13,989 nt of DNA from Desulfobulbaceae bacterium UBA5123 (GTDB lineage: Bacteria; Desulfobacterota; Desulfobulbia; Desulfobulbales; UBA5123). The notes beneath the pieces were generated by a model that was not told the origin of the DNA, ran no database searches, and saw nothing but the letters and a program-made list of their open reading frames with translations. Shown here piece by piece: positions 6,373 through 13,038 of the stretch. The translations under genes were made by a program, and so were the position numbers. The stretch covers positions 1 through 13,989 of the forward strand of contig DHYT01000222.1 of NCBI GenBank assembly GCA_002415465.1. The letters run 5' to 3'. Each line of letters begins with the position of its first letter. The first letter of the stretch is position 1.

Positions 6373-8840
6373 AGAATATTTTCAGCCAAAAGATCGGGGC
6401 CAAGGTGGGGGCGTTGTTTCTGCTTATTGCCCTGCTCCCCCTGGCCACCCTGACCGTCCTCGTGTATCACAATACCCGCAACGCCCTTGTTCTTGAGATC
6501 ACCGCCCATCTCAACGATCTCCTGCATGAGAAGACGGAGCGCATCGAACTCTTTGTCGACGAACAGCGGCAAGGGCTCCTTGCGCTAGCATCGGTTCCGG
6601 CGGTGGTAAGGGCCGCAGAACAGCTTTACTGTGAGCATAGCACCCAAGAGCGGCCAGATCGATTGCCGGTTGCGGAGGTCGATGCCGAAATCGATGCGTT
6701 CCTGCGGAAAACCACGCAGCGGGCGGGATATCATGACATCTTTCTGATCGCCCCGGACGGCGATATCGTTTACTCCGTCGCCAGGGAAGATGAACTCGGC
6801 ACCAATCTCCATCATGGTCGCTACCGCGACAGCGGCCTGGCCCAGGTTTTTGGCAAGGCGATCACCCTGCTCGACAGCGAGATCTCCTCCTTTTCGTTTT
6901 ACCCGCCCTCGCAAAAACCTGCCGCCTTCATCGCCACCCCGGTCTTTGGCGATCATAAGCTGTTGGGGGTGATTGCCGCCCAGCTCAACGAGGCGCAGCT
7001 GTTCTATATATTTTCTGATTATCTCGGCCTCGGCGCCAGCGGCGAACTGGTCGCCGGGCGTGTCCAGGGCGAGAACATCGTCGCCGCGGCGCCCCTCCGT
7101 CACCGGCCGGACGCACTGGACCGCGAGTTGGTGCTGAAAGGGAACACCACCCTGCCTATTCACCTTGCCGTCAACGGCCGGCCGGGAGCCGGCGTCACCG
7201 TTGATTATCGAGGCGTGCCGGTTATCGCCGCCTGGGGCTATGTGCCGTCATTGGACTGGGGTTTGGTGGTCAAGATCGATCAGGATGAGGCCTTTGCCCC
7301 CATCTCTCGTCAGACGTTGATCATGGCCGGGGTCGGGTTGGCATCCCTGGTTATGGTATTGTTCGGAGTTATTGTCGCCACCGGCAGCATCACCAAGCCG
7401 GTCAGGCAACTGGCCCTGGTGATGCAGCGTTTTGCCAACGGCGACTTCAAGGCGCGGACCATAAATATGCGTGCGGATGAGATCGGCCTCCTCTCGGCGC
7501 ATTTCAACGACATGGCCGATACCATCGAACAGTACACCTTTACCATGGAAGAGGAGGTGGCGTCCCGGACCAGGGAATTGGCGCAGGCCAAGCACTCGCT
7601 GGATCGCGCCCAGGGCATAGCCCATATCGGCAGCTGGGAATGGGATATCCTCACCGGTAAATTGGCCTGGTCCGATGAAATCTACCGCATCTTCGGCCTG
7701 CAGCCGCAACAGTTTGCAGCTACCTATGAGGCGTTTCTTGAAGCTATTCACCCCGATGACCGGGAATCGGTCACCTGGGCGGTGGGCGAATCACTAGACA
7801 AGGATACGCCATATTCCGTCAGTCACCGGGTGGTGCGCGGGGACGGTTCGATCCGTATCGTGGAAGAGAGAGGCGAGATTCGCCGGGATGCCGCCGGCAA
7901 GCCGATTTCCATGCTGGGGACGGTGCAGGATGTCACCGAACTCCGTGCCGTCCAGAAGCGTTTGAGTGAGTATGTGGACATTATTGATCAGAACGTACTC
8001 ACCTCCGTCACCGACATCGACGGCAACATCACCTATGTGAGCGATGCCTTCTGCCGCACCAGCGGCTATGAGCGGGATGAGTTGCTGGGCAAGAATCATC
8101 GCATCGTCCGCCATCCCGAAATGCCGAAGGAGTTGTATGAGAGGCTGTGGAAGACCATTCTCGGCGGGGCGGTCTGGTCCGGGATTTTTAAGAATACCAC
8201 CAAGGGCGGCGGCAGCTATTGGGTGGAAAGCACGATCTCCCCGACCTATGATGCATCCGGGGGGATCGCGGGGTTTACCGCCATTCACACCGACATAACC
8301 GATAAAAAACGCATCGAGGAGATCTCGATTACCGATGAACTTACCGGGCTCTTTAACCGCCGCCGCTTTAACGAAATTTTCCCGGAAGAACTGCAGCGGG
8401 CGCGTCGTGATGAAAAGAAATTCGCCTTCATCATGCTCGATGTGGATAATTTCAAGAAGTACAACGATACCTACGGCCATCAGATGGGGGATGATGTGCT
8501 GCGGCAGGTGGGGGCAACCCTCAGGCGGACCTTGATGCGTTCCGGCGATTTCGCCTTCCGCTTGGGTGGGGAGGAGTTTGGCGCGATCATCAACGTGCGG
8601 CGTGAAGAGGACGCCGTGTTGGTCGCGGAGCGTATCCGGGCGGGCATCGAGGCCCTGCGGATTCCCCACGAAAAGAGCGGCCCCACTCCCTATGTCACCA
8701 TATCCTGCGGGCTGAAATGCGTCACCACCGACCGGAATCGGGGTGACGATGTCGAGGCCGTCTACCGGCTTGCTGACGCGGCCCTGTATCAGGCCAAGGC
8801 CGACGGGCGCAACCGGGTGGCCGTTAGTCGGGAAGGGTAG
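6369..8840 (+). CDS. Membrane diguanylate cyclase: dCache-HAMP-PAS-PAS-GGDEF
   Basis: An 823-residue sensor enzyme that should make c-di-GMP from two GTP. A first membrane helix (about 12-33) precedes a large extracytoplasmic region of dCache type (about 35-310, with YHDIFLIAPDGDIVYS). A second helix follows (about 317-337), then HAMP (about 338-392), a PAS domain (about 413-525, IAHIGSWEWD), and a second PAS (about 531-650) resembling the FAD-binding PAS of Aer (IVRHPEMP, WSGIFKN, YWVEST). The catalytic domain begins near DELTGLFNRRRF. Its active-site loop is GGEEF (733-737), and the product-inhibition site RSGD (724-727) lies exactly five residues before it, so it is probably active and feedback-controlled. 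There is no EAL domain. ATG 6369 overlaps the upstream stop and has only a poor ribosome site (GGTGG), suggesting translational coupling to the binding protein. An earlier in-frame start at 6330 would lie inside that gene and is not favoured. Confidence 0.94.
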   Translation: MKNIFSQKIGAKVGALFLLIALLPLATLTVLVYHNTRNALVLEITAHLNDLLHEKTERIELFVDEQRQGLLALASVPAVVRAAEQLYCEHSTQERPDRLPVAEVDAEIDAFLRKTTQRAGYHDIFLIAPDGDIVYSVAREDELGTNLHHGRYRDSGLAQVFGKAITLLDSEISSFSFYPPSQKPAAFIATPVFGDHKLLGVIAAQLNEAQLFYIFSDYLGLGASGELVAGRVQGENIVAAAPLRHRPDALDRELVLKGNTTLPIHLAVNGRPGAGVTVDYRGVPVIAAWGYVPSLDWGLVVKIDQDEAFAPISRQTLIMAGVGLASLVMVLFGVIVATGSITKPVRQLALVMQRFANGDFKARTINMRADEIGLLSAHFNDMADTIEQYTFTMEEEVASRTRELAQAKHSLDRAQGIAHIGSWEWDILTGKLAWSDEIYRIFGLQPQQFAATYEAFLEAIHPDDRESVTWAVGESLDKDTPYSVSHRVVRGDGSIRIVEERGEIRRDAAGKPISMLGTVQDVTELRAVQKRLSEYVDIIDQNVLTSVTDIDGNITYVSDAFCRTSGYERDELLGKNHRIVRHPEMPKELYERLWKTILGGAVWSGIFKNTTKGGGSYWVESTISPTYDASGGIAGFTAIHTDITDKKRIEEISITDELTGLFNRRRFNEIFPEELQRARRDEKKFAFIMLDVDNFKKYNDTYGHQMGDDVLRQVGATLRRTLMRSGDFAFRLGGEEFGAIINVRREEDAVLVAERIRAGIEALRIPHEKSGPTPYVTISCGLKCVTTDRNRGDDVEAVYRLADAALYQAKADGRNRVAVSREG

Positions 8841-8854
8841 CGTTACCCTGTTTT
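8834..8854 (+). terminator. Weak terminator candidate overlapping the cyclase stop
   Basis: A 6-bp stem (AGGGTA / TACCCT) with a GCGT loop spans the stop codon and is followed by GTTTT. The stem is short, so termination would be inefficient at best. Confidence 0.35.
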
Positions 8855-8882
8855 GAGAGCCAAAGCGAAGAAGATTTATCGG

Positions 8883-8912
8883 TTGCAAACCTAACAAACA
8901 ATAGCATATACT
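8883..8912 (+). promoter_or_regulatory. Promoter-like element after the cyclase gene
   Basis: TTGCAA (8883-8888), an 18-base spacer and TATACT (8907-8912, five of six consensus bases). A transcript would start near 8919, more than 700 bases before the next convincing gene, so it would either make a non-coding RNA or give perR a very long leader. Confidence 0.45.
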
Positions 8913-8954
8913 TGTGGGAAAGTGTGAATCGGTGTGGTTCCTTTTCGCGTTGTT

Positions 8955-8991
8955 CCGGTAACGCCAGCCTAGGGGAGCCGTTGTTACGCGG
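8955..8991 (+). other. Bulged stem-loop, possible structured RNA element
   Basis: CCG (8955-8957) pairs with CGG (8989-8991) and GTAAC (8958-8962) with GTTAC (8983-8987), leaving one bulged G at 8988 and a 20-base loop. It lies about 36 bases after the start predicted from the promoter-like element at 8883-8912. The stem is only 8 bp, so chance is possible. Confidence 0.3.
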
Positions 8992-9555
8992 AGGCATCAA
9001 ATCACTGCCTGACGATAGTTAGGTGTCATCGGGCGGTAAAATGTCCGGTGCGCGCAAGGGTAATAGGCAAGTGTTTATGGGTGTAGGTGTGATGTATTTA
9101 AGCAAATGATATTGGAGGTGGAGCAAGGGCGTGACTACGCGGAAATAGGCGGATGTCCGGTGTTTGTAGATAGTTCCGATTTTTCTAAAAACCCCCTAAC
9201 TTTTCTGAGTAATGACAGCGGATTGTGTAGGCACATGGCGAAGGATGGCGAAATGAGCGTTTAGGAGATAGGCGGGCATGAGGGAGAATTGTTGTGGGGC
9301 GGGGCAGGGGAGCGGTTGTGGCCGTGGTTGCGACAAAAAACCAAACCAGTGGGCAGGGGCGGGTGGTAATCTTAGTCGGGAGAGCTTTTGCAGGAGGCCT
9401 GCACTTGAGAAGCAGTCGCCCAGGGTGTCGGCAAAAGTGGAGTTGCCGATGGGCGAGTCGATGGCTTGCTGGTGTTTGGTTTAGTTTGGCGGGTGTGGGG
9501 TGTAGGCGTGCGGTAAACTTTATTCTAAATTTTGCTTGTAATAAATAAACAGTTC

Positions 9556-9569
9556 GGTTAGTAATAACC
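9556..9569 (+). promoter_or_regulatory. Palindrome upstream of perR, operator candidate
   Basis: GGTTA and TAACC form a perfect 5-bp inverted repeat with a GTAA spacer, 58 bases before the perR start. It overlaps a possible -10 (AGTAAT, 9560-9565) placed 18 bases after TTGTAA (9536-9541). Fur-family repressors often control their own genes, so this is a reasonable autoregulatory site. It does not match the Bacillus PerR box closely. Confidence 0.35.
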
Positions 9570-9627
9570 AATACGACGTTGTCGGTACTGTTACGCATTA
9601 TCAACTTCAATTATTGGAGGTTTTAAA

Positions 9628-10029
9628 ATGGACACCCCTGTAAATCTGCGGATGACGAAACAACGGCAGGTAATTCTTGATGAGTTGCGCAAGATGCACA
9701 CCCATCCCACCGCTGACGAGATGTACCGGTTGCTGCGCAAGCGTTTGCCGAAGATCAGCCTCGGCACCGTGTACCGGAACCTCGAGGTGCTTTCCGATTG
9801 CGGCCTGATTCAGAAAATCGAAGTGGCGGGCACCCAGAAGCGTTTTGATGGCAACGCCTCACACCATCACCACGTGCGTTGCGCGCAGTGCAGCCGCCTG
9901 GAGGATGTGTATGTGGATGTCGACGCCGAGATGGACCAGAAGGTCAGCCGTCTGACCGAGTTTGATGTTTCCATGCATCGGATGGAGTTTGTCGGGGTCT
10001 GCCCCACATGTAAGGTGGCAAGCGCCTGA
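9628..10029 (+). CDS. perR: Fur-family peroxide-type repressor (PerR-like)
   Basis: A 133-residue DNA-binding metalloregulator. The N-terminal winged helix runs from MTKQRQVILDEL through SLGTVYRNLEVLSDCGLI (recognition helix about 44-60). The dimerisation half holds HHHH (79-82) and two CX2C pairs, Cys85/Cys88 and Cys125/Cys128, which form the structural zinc site. Aligned by eye with Bacillus PerR, the sensing-metal ligands are all present: His26, Asp74 (in RFD), His80, His82 and Asp93. The aspartate at 74, rather than the glutamate seen in Fur, favours a peroxide sensor over an iron-uptake regulator. GGAGG (9616-9620) lies seven bases before ATG 9628. The gene precedes rubrerythrin, desulfoferrodoxin and ferritin, which are the likely targets, and a terminator candidate separates it from them. 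PerR is favoured over Fur or Zur by residues and context. Confidence 0.9.
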   Translation: MDTPVNLRMTKQRQVILDELRKMHTHPTADEMYRLLRKRLPKISLGTVYRNLEVLSDCGLIQKIEVAGTQKRFDGNASHHHHVRCAQCSRLEDVYVDVDAEMDQKVSRLTEFDVSMHRMEFVGVCPTCKVASA

Positions 10030-10055
10030 TCCGGGATGGGATGATGTGAAAGTGG

Positions 10056-10095
10056 GGTGCCGAATGGCCTTGGCGTAGCGGCACCTTGGCTTTTT
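10056..10095 (+). terminator. Terminator candidate after perR
   Basis: A perfect 7-bp stem (GGTGCCG 10056-10062 / CGGCACC 10079-10085) with a 16-base loop is followed by TTGGC and five T residues (10091-10095). The gap between stem and T-run is longer than ideal; two G-U pairs (10054-10055 with 10086-10087) would shorten it. It suggests that perR is transcribed separately from rubrerythrin. Confidence 0.5.
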
Positions 10096-10128
10096 GTCCG
10101 GATCGTTTCGGGGTTGATGAATCCTTAT

Positions 10129-10157
10129 GGAACACGCTAGGGTCTAACCGATATACT
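10129..10157 (+). promoter_or_regulatory. Promoter candidate for the rubrerythrin operon, with possible operator
   Basis: A good -10 box TATACT (10152-10157) sits 17 bases after a poor -35 (GGAACA, 10129-10134). The -10 is bracketed by an imperfect inverted repeat, ACCGAT (10147-10152) and ATCGGGT (10164-10170). The sequence TAACCGATA across 10145-10153 resembles TAACCAATA at 9565-9573 upstream of perR, so both may be bound by the same repressor. A weak -35 would suit an activated or finely controlled promoter. Confidence 0.42.
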
Positions 10158-10202
10158 GTGTCGATCGGGTGTAGCCGGATTCGCACAGGCGGAGGAATGC
10201 CG

Positions 10203-10778
10203 ATGGGTTTTTTGGCTGGAACGGAAACCGAAAAGAACATACTGAAGGCCTTCGCGGGCGAATCACAGGCCCGCAACCGATATACCTATTTTGCCGCCAA
10301 GGCCAAGAATGAAGGTTTTGTGCAGATCGCGGCTATTTTTGAAGAAACCGCCAACCAGGAAAAGGAGCATGCCAAGCGACTTTTCAAGTTTCTTGAGGGC
10401 GGCGAGGTGGAGATTACCGCCTCCTTCCCGGCCGGCGTCATCGGTTCCACCCTGGAGAATCTCAAGGAGGCCGCGGCCGGCGAGAATCATGAGCATACCG
10501 GCATGTATCCTGCCTTTGCCAAGGTGGCACGCGCCGAGGGATTCGGCAACATCGCCGATGTGTTCATGGCCATCGCCGTCGCCGAGATGCGTCATGAAAA
10601 GCGTTATCTTGCCCTTGCCGCGAATATCGAAAAGGGGCGGGTGTTTAAGCGGGAAGCAAAGGCGACCTGGTGTTGTCGCAATTGCGGCTACACCCACGAG
10701 GGCGAGGGCGCGCCGGATCTTTGCCCTGCCTGTGCACACAAGCAGGCCCACTTTGAGTTGTTGGAAGAAAATTATTGA
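10203..10778 (+). CDS. rbr: Rubrerythrin
   Basis: A 191-residue non-haem diiron protein that reduces hydrogen peroxide to water in the cytoplasm of anaerobes, fed by rubredoxin-type donors. The four-helix diiron domain has all expected ligands: Glu20, Glu53, His56, Glu94, Glu97, Glu128 and His131 (the last two in AVAEMRHEK). A C-terminal rubredoxin-like domain binds one iron through Cys158, Cys161, Cys174 and Cys177 (CRNCGY and CPAC). Size and numbering follow Desulfovibrio rubrerythrin closely. An extra cysteine, Cys157, sits directly beside ligand Cys158. The start is ATG 10203 with GGAGG at 10191-10195 seven bases upstream; an in-frame ATG at 10197 is too close to it. It begins the rubrerythrin-desulfoferrodoxin-ferritin group, 71 bases before the next gene. 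Confidence 0.97.
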   Translation: MGFLAGTETEKNILKAFAGESQARNRYTYFAAKAKNEGFVQIAAIFEETANQEKEHAKRLFKFLEGGEVEITASFPAGVIGSTLENLKEAAAGENHEHTGMYPAFAKVARAEGFGNIADVFMAIAVAEMRHEKRYLALAANIEKGRVFKREAKATWCCRNCGYTHEGEGAPDLCPACAHKQAHFELLEENY

Positions 10779-10849
10779 CCGGTTCTTGGCGGAGTAACTG
10801 TGCGGAGACGCGTTCTTCATAATTGATCAGGCGATATTGGGAGGCGGAT

Positions 10850-11224
10850 ATGACGAAGAGATCACAGGTATATAAATGTTCCATGTGCGGCAATATGGTC
10901 GAGGTGCTGCATGCCGGCGCCGGCGAATTGGTCTGTTGCGGGCAGCCCATGATGCTGTTTGCCGAGAATACCGTTGACGCAGCCAAGGAAAAGCATGTGC
11001 CGGTGGTAGAAAAAACCGCCACCGGATTCAGGGTTTCGGTGGGGTCGACGGCGCATCCCATGGATGATAAGCACTATATCGAGTGGATTGAGTTGTTGGT
11101 CGGCGACAAGCTTTACCGGCAGTTCCTCAATCCCGGACAAGCGCCGGTGGCGGAGTTCTGCGTAGCCGCCGACAAGGCGACGGCGCGGGCCTACTGCAAT
11201 CTGCACGGCTTGTGGGGAGGGTGA
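10850..11224 (+). CDS. dfx: Desulfoferrodoxin (two-iron superoxide reductase)
   Basis: A 124-residue superoxide reductase that converts superoxide to hydrogen peroxide without releasing O2. The N-terminal desulforedoxin domain binds a rubredoxin-like iron (centre I) through Cys10, Cys13, Cys29 and Cys30. The catalytic iron (centre II) has the full ligand set His49, His69, His75, Cys116 and His119, with the conserved Glu47-Lys48 loop beside it (EKHVP). All positions agree with the well-studied Desulfoarculus-type enzyme. GGGAGG (10839-10844) lies five bases before ATG 10850; earlier in-frame starts lack such a site. It sits between rubrerythrin, which removes the peroxide this enzyme makes, and ferritin, which begins four bases after its stop. 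Confidence 0.97.
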   Translation: MTKRSQVYKCSMCGNMVEVLHAGAGELVCCGQPMMLFAENTVDAAKEKHVPVVEKTATGFRVSVGSTAHPMDDKHYIEWIELLVGDKLYRQFLNPGQAPVAEFCVAADKATARAYCNLHGLWGG

Positions 11225-11228
11225 GGGG

Positions 11229-11735
11229 ATGCTGAGTAGCGGTATGGAAAAGGCGATAAACGCCCAGATCAACGCCGAATATTACTCTTCCTATCTTTAT
11301 CTCGCCATGTCGGCACATTTCGCATCCGGGAGCCTTGCCGGGATGGCTCACTGGATGCGGATGCAGGCCCAGGAAGAACTGTTCCACGGCATGAAGATGT
11401 ACGATTTTGTCCATGAGCGCGGCGGGATGGTGGCGTTGACGGCCATTGCCAAGCCTCCCGCCAACTGGAAAACGCCGTTGGCGGTGTTCAGCGAGGTGCT
11501 CAAGCATGAGCAAAAGGTGACGGCCCTGATCAACGAACTGGTCAACCATGCCCTTGATGAGCGCGATCATGCCACCAATATTTTTCTGCAATGGTTTGTG
11601 ACCGAGCAGGTGGAGGAGGAGGCGAGCGCCTCCGCCATTGTCGACAAGCTGAAGTTGATCGGCAATGACGCCAACGGTCTGTTTGTCCTCGATCAGGAGC
11701 TTGCGCAGCGTGTGTTCACGTTGCCGGTGGCCTGA
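11229..11735 (+). CDS. ftnA: Bacterial ferritin (FtnA type)
   Basis: A 168-residue iron-storage protein that assembles into 24-subunit shells and oxidises ferrous iron. The ferroxidase centre is complete: Glu17, Glu50, His53, Glu94 and Gln127, with Glu130 for the third iron site. No haem-binding methionine pattern typical of bacterioferritin stands out, so ordinary ferritin is preferred. The start at 11229 is four bases after the desulfoferrodoxin stop and uses GGGGAGG (11214-11220) inside that gene's end. A second in-frame ATG at 11244 is possible but would trim the usual N-terminus. Storing iron here lowers the free iron available for Fenton chemistry, which fits its peroxide- and superoxide-removing neighbours. 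A strong terminator follows within 35 bases. Confidence 0.96.
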   Translation: MLSSGMEKAINAQINAEYYSSYLYLAMSAHFASGSLAGMAHWMRMQAQEELFHGMKMYDFVHERGGMVALTAIAKPPANWKTPLAVFSEVLKHEQKVTALINELVNHALDERDHATNIFLQWFVTEQVEEEASASAIVDKLKLIGNDANGLFVLDQELAQRVFTLPVA

Positions 11736-11767
11736 GTGTAAAGGGTTTGTAGCCTGTATCAGTTCAT

Positions 11768-11802
11768 GCCGCGTCGATCAACCGGTCGGCGCGGCTTTTT
11801 TT
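11768..11802 (+). terminator. Strong intrinsic terminator between ferritin and flavodiiron genes
   Basis: A 10-bp stem (GCCGCGTCGA 11768-11777 / TCGGCGCGGC 11786-11795, one T-G wobble) with an 8-base loop is followed at once by seven T residues (11796-11802). It ends only 18 bases before the start codon of the flavodiiron gene, leaving no room for a promoter between them. It therefore either limits read-through from the ferritin operon or acts as an attenuator. Confidence 0.9.
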
Positions 11803-11820
11803 ATGTATGGAGAGAGGATT

Positions 11821-13038
11821 ATGACGGCAGTTGAGGTGAAGAAGGATATTTACTGGGTGGGCGCGGTTGACTGGAATGTCCGTGATTTTCACGGCTACTC
11901 CACCGAACGGGGCACCACCTATAACGCGTATCTGGTCAAGGATGAAAAGGTCGCCCTCTTCGATACCGTTAAACACGATTTCAGGGGCGATCTGGTTCAT
12001 AACATCCAGCAGGTGATTGAGCCGGACAAGATCGACTACATCATCGTCAACCATGTGGAGCTTGACCATTCCGGTTCGCTGCCGGAGTTGATCGACTTGG
12101 TCAAGCCGGAAAAGATCTTCTGCACCGCCAACGGCAAGCGGGCGATGATCAGCCATTTCCATCGCGAGGACTGGCCCTTCGAGGTGGTGAAGACCGGTGA
12201 TGAGATCCGTCTCGGCAGCCGTACCGTCCGGTTCATCGAAACCAAGATGCTGCACTGGCCGGATAGCATGTTCTCCTATCTGGTGGAGGACAAACTGCTG
12301 TTTTCAAGCGACGCCTTCGGTCAGCATCTTGCCTCTTCGCAGCGGTTTGACGACCAGTTGCCCATGGATGAACTGATCAACCACGCCGCCAAATACTACG
12401 CCAACATCCTGCTGGTGTTTTCGCCGCTGGTGCAGAAGCTGCTCGCGCAGGTTGCGGAGATGGGGCTTGCCATCGAGATGATCGCTCCTGATCACGGGCC
12501 GATCTGGCGCTCGGCGCCGGGCAGGATCATCGAGGCGTATGCCCGCTGGAGTCGGCAGGAAACATCCAACAAGGCCTTGGTGGTGTATGACACCATGTGG
12601 AAGAGCACGGAAAAGATGGCCAAGAGCGTCTGTACCGGCCTGGAGCGGGAGGGGCTTGAGGTGCGGCTGATGAGCGCCAGGCTGTGCCATCGAAGTGATA
12701 TCATGGCCGAGATGCTCGACGCCAAGGCGATCATCTTCGGCTCGGCCACCCTCAACAACAACATCATGCCCAGGCTGGCCGATATCCTTACCTATGTAAA
12801 GGGGTTGCGGCCGGTCGGGCGCGTCGGCGCCTCGTTTGGGTCCTATGGCTGGAGTGGCGAGGCGGTGCGGCAGTTGAACGGCTATCTCGAAGAGATCGGG
12901 ATCGAGCTTGTCGATGAAGGGGTGAGGATCAAGAATGTGCCTGATCACGAGGGCTATAAACAATGCGTGGAGCTCGGTCGGGCCGTGGGCAGGGCCGTGA
13001 CGCAGGGGGCAACGACAACCAAGGAGGGTGGGCAATGA
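11821..13038 (+). CDS. fprA: Flavodiiron protein (rubredoxin:oxygen oxidoreductase)
   Basis: A 405-residue enzyme that reduces O2 to water, or in some members NO to N2O, in the cytoplasm of anaerobes. The N-terminal metallo-beta-lactamase-like domain (about 1-248) carries the diiron set His78, Glu80, Asp82, His83 (HVELDH), His145, Asp164 and His225 (PDHGPIW). The C-terminal flavodoxin domain (about 252-395) starts with the FMN phosphate loop in VVYDTMWKSTEKMA. No fused rubredoxin or reductase domain is present, so it needs an external donor, and no stand-alone rubredoxin gene lies in the window. ATG 11821 follows GGAGAGAGGA (11809-11818); longer in-frame starts inside the ferritin gene are not favoured. 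Its stop overlaps the next start (ATGA). It is the same type as Desulfovibrio gigas ROO. The choice between O2 and NO as main substrate cannot be read from sequence. Confidence 0.96.
   Translation: MTAVEVKKDIYWVGAVDWNVRDFHGYSTERGTTYNAYLVKDEKVALFDTVKHDFRGDLVHNIQQVIEPDKIDYIIVNHVELDHSGSLPELIDLVKPEKIFCTANGKRAMISHFHREDWPFEVVKTGDEIRLGSRTVRFIETKMLHWPDSMFSYLVEDKLLFSSDAFGQHLASSQRFDDQLPMDELINHAAKYYANILLVFSPLVQKLLAQVAEMGLAIEMIAPDHGPIWRSAPGRIIEAYARWSRQETSNKALVVYDTMWKSTEKMAKSVCTGLEREGLEVRLMSARLCHRSDIMAEMLDAKAIIFGSATLNNNIMPRLADILTYVKGLRPVGRVGASFGSYGWSGEAVRQLNGYLEEIGIELVDEGVRIKNVPDHEGYKQCVELGRAVGRAVTQGATTTKEGGQ

Larger units (their letters stand above)
8841..9627 (+). other. 787-base stretch without a credible gene
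   Basis: No reading frame here has both a ribosome site and protein-like composition. The + strand is unusually rich in G and T, especially 9260-9510. Visible elements are a promoter-like pair at 8883-8912; a stem at 8955-8991; a possible bulged stem at 9007-9034 (GCC..CGAT / ATCGGGC); a 10-base direct repeat ATGTCCGGTG at 9041-9050 and 9153-9162; a tandem ATGGCGAA pair at 9235-9242 and 9245-9252; G-run clusters at 9296-9310 and 9351-9366; an inverted repeat TGCAGG/CCTGCA at 9389-9403; and an 8-bp hairpin around TCGGCAA/TTGCCGA at 9427-9450. The last 110 bases before perR are AT-rich and probably regulatory. It could hold a small RNA, a long leader, or a decayed gene. I see no match to tRNA, tmRNA, SRP RNA or a familiar riboswitch. 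Confidence 0.7.

Noticed and set aside
8913..9060. Cobalamin, c-di-GMP or other known riboswitch
   Set aside because: The location after a cyclase gene and phrases such as GTCCGGTG invited comparison, but I could not find the conserved core of any class I know, and no gene follows at suitable distance.
9278..9484. A 68-codon + frame with cysteines and glycines (MRENCCGAGQGSGCGRG...)
   Set aside because: The Gly/Cys content follows from the G-runs in the DNA, the ribosome site (GGAGA) is too far from the ATG, and no motif beyond composition is visible. A small protein is not fully excluded.
9185..9610. A 141-codon minus-strand frame in the gap before perR
   Set aside because: The product is a Pro/Thr/Arg-rich string expected from the C-rich minus strand, its start is TTG without a ribosome site, and it runs through the perR control region.
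8841..9627. tRNA, tmRNA, SRP RNA or RNase P RNA in the gap
   Set aside because: No T-loop-like GGTTCGAATCC, no CCA-ended acceptor stem, and no diagnostic core sequences were seen.
11665..11820. Longer N-terminus for the flavodiiron protein starting inside ferritin
   Set aside because: The extension would read through the intrinsic terminator and is not found in the family; ATG 11821 has a purine-rich ribosome site and gives a normal N-terminus.
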